Shown: positions 13,318-19,205, counted from the first letter of the stretch. The stretch: 21,174 bases of DNA from an uncultured Collinsella sp. (GCA_937926755.1 CALBBA010000007.1:1-21174), one strand, 5' to 3'. Notes: generated by a model not told the origin, from the sequence alone. Numbers and translations are program-made.

Positions 13318-13608
13318 ATGGCGAAACGACCACAGCCCGCGCCGGGCGCTATCTATGAGTGCGATAGGCTCACCCACCCACTGTTCTTAGCTATCCGGCT
13401 TTATGCGAATCGCTTGGAAGTGGATATGGGCACCACGTATCTGCACCGGTACAAGAAGACCGAAGCCTACAAGGTGAGCGACCTGCAAGGGGTGACGATC
13501 AAGAAGCGCACCGTCACATGGAAGTACAGCGCGCTGCGCTCACTACCTTTGGAATTCAAGAAGGCCGAGGACGCGCAGGAATTCTACAACGCAGTGAACA
13601 GCCTCTGA
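13318..13608 (+). CDS. small PH-domain-like protein, 96 aa
   Basis: Strand-rich protein with basic patches: FLAIRLYANRLEVDMG, then KVSDLQGVTIKKRTVTWKYSALRSLPLEFKKAEDAQEFYNAVNSL. The final helix after a run of strands resembles bacterial PH-like folds (DUF1410-type or similar), where the C-terminal helix carries a conserved W/F face. AAGGGAG lies 5 bases before ATG 13318. It is the last gene of the lysogeny module, followed by a terminator. Function unknown; an immunity or exclusion role is possible. Confidence 0.6.
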   Translation: MAKRPQPAPGAIYECDRLTHPLFLAIRLYANRLEVDMGTTYLHRYKKTEAYKVSDLQGVTIKKRTVTWKYSALRSLPLEFKKAEDAQEFYNAVNSL

Positions 13609-13615
13609 GAACAGC

Positions 13616-13640
13616 AAAGCCCCACGATTGTGGGGCTTTT
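13616..13640 (+). terminator. Rho-independent terminator of lysogeny module
   Basis: AAAGCCCCAC, a GATT loop and GTGGGGCTTTT form a 10-bp GC-rich hairpin ending in a U-tract, just after the stop at 13608. Confidence 0.9.
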
Positions 13641-13650
13641 ATATTGCCTT

Positions 13651-13845
13651 ATAAGTCTTTATAAGTCTTTATATTCTTTCATTTCGGCGCATTGGCGCTG
13701 TATGAAAGAATGAAAATTGTTACATATGTATATATGTATATTGCATGTTTGCAAGTTAGTATTTTCCGCTTGCAAGGTTAATATGCGCCCTTGTTTACAA
13801 CACGCCATACACACATGTTTGCAAGTTAGCGTATAATGTGTTTCA
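13651..13845 (+). repeat. iterons, AT-rich DNA and promoter upstream of winged-helix gene
   Basis: The stretch holds a tandem pair of ATAAGTCTTT (13651-13670), a 10-bp inverted repeat ATTCTTTCAT/ATGAAAGAAT (13673-13682, 13702-13711), an AT-rich run near 13721-13741, and two exact CATGTTTGCAAGTTAG copies (13744-13759, 13814-13829) with a third related TTGCAAGGTTA at 13770. A TATAAT lies at 13832-13837. The 21-base step between the first two TTGCAAG units matches two DNA turns. It looks like protein-binding iterons of an operator or a plasmid-type origin. Confidence 0.55.
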
Positions 13846-13854
13846 GAACAAAAA

Positions 13855-13885
13855 ACCTCCGCAGTGTTAACGGCACCGCGGAGGT
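13855..13885 (+). promoter_or_regulatory. hairpin that buries a ribosome binding site
   Basis: ACCTCCGC (13855-13862) pairs with GCGGAGGT (13878-13885) around a 15-base loop. The 3' arm contains the GGAGGT Shine-Dalgarno element of the short frame starting at 13891. Folding would block translation, giving a simple RNA switch for the downstream gene. Confidence 0.5.
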
Positions 13886-13890
13886 AAAAC

Positions 13891-13959
13891 ATGAAGCCTC
13901 ACTCAAAGACTTCCAAAACCATTGTAACGCATGGCTTGGAGGTCGGAAATGGACCGTGA
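13891..13959 (+). CDS. possible leader peptide, 22 aa
   Basis: A 22-codon frame (starts MKPHSKTSKT) has a perfect GGAGGT 5 bases upstream and ends inside the next gene, overlapping its start (13949). It carries no recognisable motif. Coupled translation would open or close the hairpin upstream and so control the winged-helix gene. It may not be a functional protein. Confidence 0.4.
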   Translation: MKPHSKTSKTIVTHGLEVGNGP

Positions 13960-14431
13960 AATGGGATACCGCAACATGCTGGCAGTCGAAGAACTCGCAA
14001 GCCAAGGAAAACTCACCGTCACCCACAAGGGCGCACGCAGTTTCGACTTCGCGCAATACGCCCTGCTCAGCCGCATGGCATGGCTCACCGCTGACTGGCC
14101 GCTGGACAAGGCAGCAAAGGAGAAGCACATGATGCCGCGCACCTACGCTTCCGGCTGGCTCAAAATCGCTATCGATTGGGGCATGACGCTCCCACAGTCA
14201 ATGGATGAGCTCGTGGCGATCGGCAATGAGCCGCGCAATCCGAAGCGCGAGCAGCTGGCCTACAACCGCATCGGCAAAATCGCCAAGAAGCTCGAAGCCG
14301 CAGGACTCATCAAATGCCTTCGCAAGGGCAACGTGCAGCGCAAGAACAATGCCGTCTGGCTTCTGACCATCGGCACTCCAGAGGAAAACGCTGAGGTCGA
14401 AGCATACGTGCGACAGCACATGTACCTTTGA
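13949..14431 (+). CDS. winged-helix protein of unknown role, 160 aa
   Basis: GGAGG lies 6 bases before ATG 13949. The C-terminal half (AYNRIGKIAKKLEAAGLIKCLRKGNVQRKNNAVWLLTIG) has a winged-helix layout, and the N-terminal half (TYASGWLKIAIDWGMTLPQ) is helical. The combination and the iterons upstream resemble plasmid-type replication initiators or transcription regulators. The gene ends just before the arm sites of attP and faces the integrase gene. A role in lysogeny, excision or plasmid-like replication is possible; none is proven. Confidence 0.6.
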   Translation: MDREMGYRNMLAVEELASQGKLTVTHKGARSFDFAQYALLSRMAWLTADWPLDKAAKEKHMMPRTYASGWLKIAIDWGMTLPQSMDELVAIGNEPRNPKREQLAYNRIGKIAKKLEAAGLIKCLRKGNVQRKNNAVWLLTIGTPEENAEVEAYVRQHMYL

Positions 14432-14436
14432 TTCCG

Positions 14437-14670
14437 TGCCCACATTTTGCCCACGTTTTGTAGAGAAATGGCGTGATTTGGAGTGAATTGGAGTGAATTA
14501 GGAAAGTCTGAAAACCGTTGGAAATAAAAGGAAAACCGCCATTTCTGGCGGTTTGAAAAAGTGCCTCCAGCGGGACTCGAACCCACCGGCGAAAAGCCTC
14601 AGACACCAACCGTTTCAACGGTTCCATCGACACCTCGCGTCACGTTTGCCCACATTTTGCCCACATTCCG
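14437..14670. other. phage attachment site attP with arm-type sites
   Basis: The core (14562 to about 14612) reads on the minus strand as the 3' end of a leucine-type tRNA: part of a long variable arm, T-arm GTGGG-TTCGAGT-CCCGC and acceptor TGGAGGC plus A. The core carries no CCA. It is flanked by two tandem pairs of a 13-bp repeat TGCCCACATTTTG: 14437-14449 with 14448-14460, and 14647-14659 with 14658-14670, each stepped 11 bases, which look like integrase arm-binding sites. The integrase stop codon (14599-14601) lies within the core. Phage genes on both sides show the site is not split. Confidence 0.75.
14533..14554 (-). terminator. terminator downstream of integrase
   Basis: AAACCGCCA and TGGCGGTTT form a perfect 9-bp hairpin with a 4-base loop, followed on the minus strand by TTCCTTTTATTT. 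It ends integrase transcription and lies just outside the tRNA-like core. Confidence 0.8.
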
Positions 14671-15768
14671 CGAAAAAAGCAAACCACCCATCCTCTCCGA
14701 CAACTCGTCCAGATCATCATCGAAGAGATCGGCGTAAACATCCAATGTCATGGCGGCGCTCTTGTGCCCCAGCTGCCTTTGCACGGTCTTGACGTTCGCG
14801 CCAGACTGCACCATAAGTGACGCCGCCGTATGCCGCAGATCATGAATAGTCATATGCCCGCGCTCGACGCCGGCCCTGCGCAACGCGACGGCGAACCAGC
14901 CATCGCTCCGAGTCGGATTCCAACCATTGCCCATCGGTTCGTCCAACGGCTTGCCTGGAGCCGTGAAAAGAAAATCCGACGGGCCACGTCCGTTGCATTG
15001 CCCGGCAAGCAATGGTCTGAGAATCTGCGGGAACATGACGACGCGCCCCTCATGTGTTTTCGGATCCGTCTCCACCATCTCGCTGGACAGTCTGGTGATG
15101 CTGCGCCAGATATGGAGCCTGCATCGTTGCAGGTCAACGTCCTCCACACGCAGGGCGACGAGTTCGCCCCAACGCATGCCGCACAATCCCAACGTGAGCA
15201 CGATCGGCTCACGCCACCCGCACTGCATCGCCACACGAGACAATTCGTCAGCCGAGAGATAGACGTGCTTCCGCACCTGCTTGCGCGGCAGCTCGATGCC
15301 GTCGCATGGATTGTCGTGGATGCACCGATCGGCCTTTGCCCTCTCCATGAGGCTGCGAAGCAGATTCTCGGCGCGAATCGTCACCGACGCACTGCGTCGT
15401 CCTGCCAGATCGGTGACCCACTTCTGCACCTCGCCTCGCGCGATCGACTGCACTTCCCGCATGCCCCATTGTGGCTCCACGTGGACGCGCCAAGCGTCTT
15501 CCAGCGACTTGACGTAGCTTGGCTTGGCTTTGGTCTTTTTGGCCGCTATCCACGGCTCCCAAAAATCCTCGACCAAGCGTCTTCCGGCTTGCGGGTCGAT
15601 GTAGGCTCCGACGCTTTTCGCGGTGGTCACGTTGGCCGCACCCCATGCGTCGGCGTCCATCTTGCGCCGGAAGCCTCTTTTGCCTGTGGTCGTGCCGTCC
15701 GGCTTGCGGTATCTGACTTCGTAGCGTTTGCCGGATTTCGTCGCGTATTGGCGGATCGTGTAGGCCAT
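14599..15768 (-). CDS. int: tyrosine integrase, 389 aa
   Basis: The N-terminal arm-binding domain (about 1-60) and SAM-like core-binding domain (60-160) precede the catalytic domain. Catalytic residues are R199 in GMRWGE, H309 and R312 in HDLRHTAASL, H335 in QLGH, and nucleophile Y345 in TLDVYADLF. The length fits phage integrases of actinobacteria. AAGGAG lies 6 bases before ATG 15768, decisive over ATG 15795. The last codons (VETVGV) run into the attachment core, so the core sequence constrains the C-terminus. It integrates at a tRNA-Leu 3' end by inference. Confidence 0.95.
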   Translation of the reverse strand: MAYTIRQYATKSGKRYEVRYRKPDGTTTGKRGFRRKMDADAWGAANVTTAKSVGAYIDPQAGRRLVEDFWEPWIAAKKTKAKPSYVKSLEDAWRVHVEPQWGMREVQSIARGEVQKWVTDLAGRRSASVTIRAENLLRSLMERAKADRCIHDNPCDGIELPRKQVRKHVYLSADELSRVAMQCGWREPIVLTLGLCGMRWGELVALRVEDVDLQRCRLHIWRSITRLSSEMVETDPKTHEGRVVMFPQILRPLLAGQCNGRGPSDFLFTAPGKPLDEPMGNGWNPTRSDGWFAVALRRAGVERGHMTIHDLRHTAASLMVQSGANVKTVQRQLGHKSAAMTLDVYADLFDDDLDELSERMGGLLFSRNVGKMWANVTRGVDGTVETVGV

Positions 15769-15794
15769 GATGGTCTCCTTTGCTGACATGGCCA

Positions 15795-15837
15795 ATTATA
15801 AGAGAGGCGGAGCTTTACATTGCCCGGCTCCACCTCT
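15795..15837 (-). promoter_or_regulatory. integrase promoter with inverted repeat
   Basis: A minus-strand TATAAT (15800-15795) sits 27 bases before the integrase start; no clear -35. It is followed upstream by an 11-bp near-perfect inverted repeat, AGAGGCGGAGC (15803-15813) and GCTCCACCTCT (15827-15837), with a 13-base loop. This could be an operator that keeps integrase off, or a hairpin in the + strand leader of the next gene. Confidence 0.5.
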
Positions 15838-15861
15838 TGTCCGTTTGTGTCAGCAAACAAA

Positions 15862-16158
15862 ATGGTCACGCTCATCGACAACAACAAGGCAATTGAAATC
15901 ACCATCCGCGAATGGAACGAGGAGAATCCGGGTTACGGCCCCGACTGGTCGGCCGACTTTTTCGAGGTCGGAAACCTGGAGACCTGCTTCGCCGACGACA
16001 GCATGGAGCCCGCCTACATCGTGGATGACGTCGATTACTGCATCGAACAGGCGAACGACATGGTTGCCGGCGAAGGTGACTTCGCCGAGGGTGGACCGCA
16101 GTCGAATCAGACCGTGGATGTGACGGAGCTTGACCGTCACGCGTATCCGCAATTGTGA
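15862..16158 (+). CDS. strongly acidic protein, 98 aa
   Basis: The frame has the composition of a real protein and runs divergently from the integrase. It is rich in D/E (for example ETCFADDSMEPAYIVDDVDYC) with few lysines. There is no ribosome binding site before ATG 15862, and the frame stays open upstream to 15820, so the start is uncertain. Highly acidic small phage proteins can mimic DNA and inhibit host nucleases or restriction; that is only a possibility here. Confidence 0.55.
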   Translation: MVTLIDNNKAIEITIREWNEENPGYGPDWSADFFEVGNLETCFADDSMEPAYIVDDVDYCIEQANDMVAGEGDFAEGGPQSNQTVDVTELDRHAYPQL

Positions 16159-16347
16159 TATACTGTTTTTGTCGCACCGGAATGTTGAGTGTCCGGTTAA
16201 GATACCCCAAGCTCAATCTTGGGCGCGTGGATTGGAATAACGTTGAAAATGGCGGTGACGCCATGGAAGTTTCCGACAATCGTTTGATACGGACTCTCGG
16301 AAGCAGAGAAATAATCCCTCCCAGCCTATAGCTGGGAGGGATTTTTT
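16156..16347 (+). ncRNA. structured small RNA candidate, ~177 nt
   Basis: An extended -10 TGATATACT (16156-16164) predicts a start near 16171. The transcript has consecutive hairpins: CACCGG/CCGGT (16175-16195), CCCAAG/CTTGGG (16203-16221), ATGGCG-GTGA-CGCCAT with a GNRA loop (about 16249-16264), TTCCGA/TCGGAA (about 16271-16302), then a 13-bp intrinsic terminator. No open frame is needed to explain it. No known RNA family recognised. It could be a regulatory RNA, an attenuator for the short hydrophobic frame downstream, or an antitoxin-type RNA. Confidence 0.6.
16313..16347 (+). terminator. strong Rho-independent terminator
   Basis: AATCCCTCCCAGC, a CTATA loop and GCTGGGAGGGATT pair perfectly over 13 bp, followed by a run of T. 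It ends the structured RNA. Confidence 0.95.
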
Positions 16348-16353
16348 ATGAAC

Positions 16354-16407
16354 GTTACGCGGAAGTCCTGCCAAGGCTAGCAGTTGTTGGTAGAACTTCC
16401 GCATAAC
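16354..16407 (+). other. long hairpin ahead of hydrophobic peptide frame
   Basis: GTTACGCGGAAGT (16354-16366) pairs with ACTTCCGCATAAC (16395-16407) at 12 of 13 positions, and the stem continues as CTGCCAA/TTGGTAG (16368-16374, 16387-16393) around a 12-base loop. It lies between the terminator and the Shine-Dalgarno of the next frame, so it is probably a 5' leader structure. Confidence 0.55.
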
Positions 16408-16426
16408 AAAACGGAAGGAGAGTCCT

Positions 16427-16483
16427 ATTGGTGCAACAATACTGACCCTCGCTATCGTTGTGCTTGTTCTCGTGTCGAAATAG
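16427..16483 (+). CDS. possible 18-aa hydrophobic peptide, ATT start
   Basis: AAGGAG (16415-16420) sits exactly 6 bases before ATT at 16427, followed by 17 codons giving an almost wholly hydrophobic peptide (GATILTLAIVVLVLVSK). There is no ATG in frame, so an ATT start (as in infC) is needed. Length and composition resemble Ibs- and Fst-like membrane toxins. It follows a terminated RNA and a long leader hairpin, as in type I toxin loci. No clear terminator follows. Real translation is unproven. Confidence 0.4.
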   Translation: MGATILTLAIVVLVLVSK

Positions 16484-16568
16484 AACAAATATAACAATAG
16501 TGCGGGTGAAGGACGTAAATGCGTTGCTCGCCTGTAAATAAGCGTTTTTCTTCCTAAAACACGAAAAA

Positions 16569-16600
16569 GCCCCTCCCCCAGCCTTGGCTGAGAGAGGGGC
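16569..16600 (-). terminator. terminator of small leftward gene
   Basis: GCCCCTC pairs with GAGGGGC, with an inner CAGCC/GGCTG stem, followed on the minus strand by CTTTTTCG. It is nearly the same as the terminator at 16803-16835, which flanks the other side of this gene. Confidence 0.8.
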
Positions 16601-16609
16601 AATGTGTGG

Positions 16610-16771
16610 TCAGATTTTCGGCAGCAGGTCGTATAAGGCTTGAGTGTCCAATGTTGCGCCATGTATTCGACTGAAATCAGCTTCACCGCCGTGCATCCTG
16701 TCGGCCTTCACATCCTTCGTGAGCTCGCGCTTCCACTTCGTCCAAAAATCATCATGCTCTTTCTTGGTCAT
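16610..16771 (-). CDS. small independently transcribed protein, 53 aa
   Basis: MTKKEHDDFWTKWKREL and an ADRMHGGEADFSRIHGAT stretch give a charged, helical protein; no family recognised. There is no Shine-Dalgarno; TAGAAT ends 7 bases before ATG 16771, so the transcript may start on the ATG (leaderless). It is bracketed by two similar terminators, which isolates it from lysis and integrase genes, the hallmark of a lysogenically expressed accessory (moron) gene. Confidence 0.6.
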   Translation of the reverse strand: MTKKEHDDFWTKWKRELTKDVKADRMHGGEADFSRIHGATLDTQALYDLLPKI

Positions 16772-16802
16772 GATGATGATTCTACCGTGCGAAACACAAA
16801 AA

Positions 16803-16835
16803 GCCCCTCCCCCAGCGTAATGCTGAGAGAGGGGC
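16803..16835 (-). terminator. terminator upstream of small leftward gene
   Basis: GCCCCTC/GAGGGGC with inner CAGC/GCTG and a GTAAT loop, followed on the minus strand by CTTTTTGTG. It closes the methyltransferase transcript and shares most of its arms with 16569-16600, suggesting duplication. Confidence 0.85.
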
Positions 16836-16888
16836 GATGTTACATGTTGGCGCAAAATATTCCAACAGGATTTAAACTGCGCGATTTT

Positions 16889-17669
16889 TCATGCGAGGTT
16901 TTCGATGATCCGCTTCTCGGAATCGCTGAGCGGCCATACCGTCACATCTTCTGCGGCCTTCAGCTCTGCGGCCTTCAGCTCTGCGGCCTTAGCTTCGCTC
17001 AGGAGATAGCCGCCGCCGTAGATGGCCTTCTTCACGGCCTTCTGCGAGTCGAGAGCCCTCGTGAACGCAACGTCCGAAGCCTTGACGCAGAACTCGACCT
17101 GCTTGCCAATCTTCCCGAGCCTGCTCACGGTAAGCAGTTCAGGCGGATACGAGTATTTCGGCGGATGCCTGCGTTGCTCTTTCCTGACGCGCTTCACGGT
17201 CTCGTCGATCGCGTTGGCCAAGTCCGGCGCGGTGCGGATCAGGTCATCACCGAAACTCGTCACGAACGACGTGTTGACCTGCGCGCCGTTCGCGTATTCG
17301 ATGGTCGAATCCGTGACGATCATGTGCGCCCCATTGCGCGACGTGCTGGAGAAGATCGTGAGATACGGCGCGAACAGGAAGAACGGAATTTGCTCCGTCC
17401 GATAGAACGTGCAGATCTTCGACAGGATGCTGAACGGCGGATTATCCACAACCACCGCACCGCCCGAATAGTCGAACCGCTCGTAGTCCCCGCCCGGATA
17501 GAACGGGCGCACCACCTTATCAGGGTCTATACCGTATTCCCGGCAAGCCCAGTCTTTTATCGCCCCATACACTGCGGGGGGGGGTGTAGCAGTCGTCCGT
17601 GGTCTTCTTCGGCTTGAATTTCTCCACGAACGACCCATAATCGTCAATCGTCTGCTGTCTGATGCCCAT
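16889..17669 (-). CDS. EcoRI-like adenine DNA methyltransferase, frameshifted at C9 tract
   Basis: The 5' frame from ATG 17669 (AGGA 8 bases upstream) encodes MGIRQQTIDDYGSFVEKFKP and a DDCYTPP motif. The reading frame then breaks at nine C (17584-17576). The other frame continues AVYGAIKDWACREYGI, RPFYPGGDYE, VVVDNPPFSIL (DNPPF, the catalytic amino-methyltransferase motif) and FFLFAPYLTIF. Removing one C restores a continuous protein of about 259 aa. The set of motifs fits the EcoRI-type adenine methylase family. A homopolymer tract suggests phase variation or a sequencing error. Near the C-terminus lie pentapeptide repeats AAELK. It stands alone between terminators and may protect phage or lysogen DNA from restriction. 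Confidence 0.7.
16950..16994. repeat. 15-bp tandem repeat in methyltransferase C-terminus
   Basis: Unit TCTGCGGCCTTCAGC occurs at 16950-16964 and 16965-16979, with a third partial copy from 16980. On the minus strand it encodes AAELK repeats. The unit is in frame, so copy-number change alters length only. Confidence 0.8.
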
Positions 17670-17690
17670 TTTGAAAGTCCTAAAAATAAA

Positions 17691-17715
17691 CCCCTCCTCC
17701 ATGATGGAGAAGGGG
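17691..17715 (-). terminator. terminator of lysis operon
   Basis: CCCCTTCTCCA and TGGAGGAGGGG (11 pairs, one G-U) with a 3-base loop, followed on the minus strand by TTTATTTTT (17690-17682). It lies after the holin and just before the methyltransferase start. Confidence 0.9.
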
Positions 17716-17730
17716 CAAAAGTTAAAAAAC

Positions 17731-17810
17731 GGGTGTAAAAAATTCCACGGACACTACAGTGCCGCAAATTTTTCCACACCCGAGTTTGAGTTTCCGGCGC
17801 GAGTTTGAGT
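17731..17810. repeat. long imperfect inverted repeat and 11-bp direct repeats
   Basis: GGGTGT..AATTTTT-type arms at 17731-17781 form a 51-base imperfect inverted repeat centred on CACTACAGTG. Next to it CGAGTTTGAGT occurs twice (17781-17791, 17800-17810). No gene is seen in 17716-17826. A binding region, promoter for the methyltransferase or leftover of recombination are possible. Confidence 0.5.
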
Positions 17811-17826
17811 CTCACGCCAAAAAAAA

Positions 17827-18105
17827 TCAATCACGGCGCAGCGGATTGTAGGCCACTCCGAGACCGCTGGCGATGAAGCCGGCCACGGTGCTGATGTATC
17901 CGCCGACAGCCGCGTCACCAAAGGTCATGAAGCCGAGGCCGACGCAAGAGGCGACCAAGCCAAGCACGTAGACCACGGTCCTAACCTGCTTGCTGAAGAC
18001 CGGCGTATACGCGTCCGGCGGCTGGTTGTCCTGACCATCCTCACACTCGTTGGTCAGGTTGTTGACTGTAGTTTCCAAAGTCGTTGGCGCTGCATGCTGA
18101 GCCAT
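17827..18105 (-). CDS. holin, r1t-type, 92 aa
   Basis: A polar N-terminus of about 38 residues is followed by two membrane segments (about 41-62 VRTVVYVLGLVASCVGLGFM, and 66-87 AVGGYISTVAGFIASGLGVAY) and a short basic end (NPLRRD). This matches r1t-type phage holins, which form membrane pores timed for endolysin release. GGGAGG lies 5 bases before ATG 18105. It directly follows the endolysin gene and precedes a terminator. Confidence 0.8.
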   Translation of the reverse strand: MAQHAAPTTLETTVNNLTNECEDGQDNQPPDAYTPVFSKQVRTVVYVLGLVASCVGLGFMTFGDAAVGGYISTVAGFIASGLGVAYNPLRRD

Positions 18106-18115
18106 TGAAACCTCC

Positions 18116-18916
18116 CTAGAATCGTCCTTGGTTGAGCGCCGACTGCAAGGCGCGTGCGGTCGCGGGGCCGAAGCTCGCGTCCTGAGCCAACCCGAAATGC
18201 GCCTGGATGGCGCGAATGGTGGCCGGGCCAAGCAGACCATCAGTGCCACAGCCCAGGCGACACTGCACGGCACGGATCAGATCACTGCCGCCAGCACCGT
18301 AGCGGACCACCGAACTGTCGATCGCGGGACGCGCGTAGGTCCTGCCGTCAGGCACCTGCTGGCCGCTGATGATGCCATCCACCGCAGTGCCCATGACCTG
18401 CTGCCAACGGCGCACCGTGGCCGGGCCGACATTGCCATCCACTGCGATGGCACCGGAATTGGCGGCTGGAGCGGAAGACTGGGCGCCCTGGTATCGCAGA
18501 TAGCAATTCCATGGATAGCTGTAGTAATTGCGGATGTTGGTTTCGCGGCCAGTCTGATCGCCAGCCTTGCCGTAGGCTGTGCCACGCTCGCTGATGCTTG
18601 CCTGTGCGAGCTTGCCGCCGCCAAGGCAAACGGCCACGTGGTGCACGTCGTTGAGCAGGATGTCGCCCGGCTGCGGGCTGCCGTTCGCCGGCAGACGAGT
18701 CCAACCGCGACGGGTCAGATTGTCGGACAAGTTGCCGGTGTAGGTGGCCGTGCCGGTATCGAAGCCCGCCTCGCGCAAGGCGTGGATGACCAGGCTGGAG
18801 CAGTCGCAGTTACCGGCCGCAGGGTTGAAGTTCCATCGGTCCGCCTGCGAATAGCCCATGTTGGCGACGGCGCACCAATAGCGCATGCGGTTAATCAAAG
18901 TGCTTACGCTTGCCAT
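18116..18916 (-). CDS. endolysin: NlpC/P60-type peptidase with peptidoglycan-binding repeats, 266 aa
   Basis: The N-terminal domain (about 1-140) has DCSSLV (D38, C39) and VHHVAVCLGG (H92/H93), the cysteine-histidine pair of NlpC/P60 peptidases, which cut peptide cross-links of the wall. The C-terminal half holds two peptidoglycan-binding modules (AVDGNVGPATVRRWQ..., and TDGLLGPATIRAIQAHFG, then SFGPATARALQSALN). This layout is known in endolysins of bifidobacterial prophages. GGAGG lies before ATG 18916. It needs the adjacent holin for release. Confidence 0.93.
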   Translation of the reverse strand: MASVSTLINRMRYWCAVANMGYSQADRWNFNPAAGNCDCSSLVIHALREAGFDTGTATYTGNLSDNLTRRGWTRLPANGSPQPGDILLNDVHHVAVCLGGGKLAQASISERGTAYGKAGDQTGRETNIRNYYSYPWNCYLRYQGAQSSAPAANSGAIAVDGNVGPATVRRWQQVMGTAVDGIISGQQVPDGRTYARPAIDSSVVRYGAGGSDLIRAVQCRLGCGTDGLLGPATIRAIQAHFGLAQDASFGPATARALQSALNQGRF

Positions 18917-18917
18917 G

Positions 18918-19037
18918 TCAGTCCTCCAATCCTTCGACGGCCTTGGCCGCGTCCTCCTCGGACACGACCTGAATGCTCTCGGGCGGCATCGAATCGCCCT
19001 GCGGTGTCATTTCCGGCGTCATGGTCACATCGTCCAT
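18918..19037 (-). CDS. small acidic protein, 39 aa
   Basis: AAGGAGG lies 5 bases before ATG 19037 and the stop is 1 base from the endolysin start, so it is coupled. The protein is acidic, Pro/Met-rich and probably disordered (MDDVTMTPEMTPQGDSM then EEDAAKAVEGLED). It is preceded by two hairpins (19053-19099). Function unknown; possible regulator of lysin. Confidence 0.6.
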   Translation of the reverse strand: MDDVTMTPEMTPQGDSMPPESIQVVSEEDAAKAVEGLED

Positions 19038-19052
19038 GACGGCCTCCTTCCC

Positions 19053-19099
19053 GCCCCTCACGGGGCAATAGAAAAGGCCACCTCCGAAGAGATGGCCTT
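19053..19099 (-). terminator. tandem hairpins before endolysin cassette
   Basis: AAGGCCATCTC/GAGGTGGCCTT (19074-19084, 19089-19099), an 11-bp stem with a UUCG loop on the minus strand, is followed by TTTTC. Next comes GCCCC-GTGA-GGGGC (19053-19066), with a GNRA loop. Likely an intrinsic terminator or attenuator dampening lysin expression. Confidence 0.75.
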
Positions 19100-19118
19100 G
19101 CGGTTGTGAAAATCGATG

Positions 19119-19205
19119 TCAGCGCATGTGCGCGCCATGGTTGAACATGAAGATGAGTGCGAGGAGCAGCAGGTAGGTGCCGCCCGCGATCATGAGACGC
19201 ATCAT
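19119..19205 (-). CDS. tiny membrane peptide, 28 aa
   Basis: GGAGG lies 7 bases before ATG 19205 and the start overlaps the upstream stop (ATGA). The sequence MMRLMIAGGTYLLLLALIFMFNHGAHMR is one hydrophobic span with basic ends. It ends just before the terminator hairpins. A small lysis accessory (second holin or antiholin) is a fair guess from position. Confidence 0.6.
   Translation of the reverse strand: MMRLMIAGGTYLLLLALIFMFNHGAHMR

Noticed and set aside
13836..14132. 98-codon plus-strand frame starting at the promoter
   Set aside because: Lies in another frame of the winged-helix gene, no ribosome site, composition not protein-like.
14437..14670. Repeated TGCCCACATTTTG as a possible CRISPR
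   Set aside because: Too short, spaced 11 bases in pairs without spacers; fits integrase arm sites instead.
16213..16686. 157-codon minus-strand frame
   Set aside because: Runs antisense through two terminators and the structured RNA; no ribosome site.
17442..17450. Exact DnaA box TTATCCACA
   Set aside because: Single copy on the codons of the conserved VVDNPP motif in the methyltransferase; no clustering, so coding constraint explains it.
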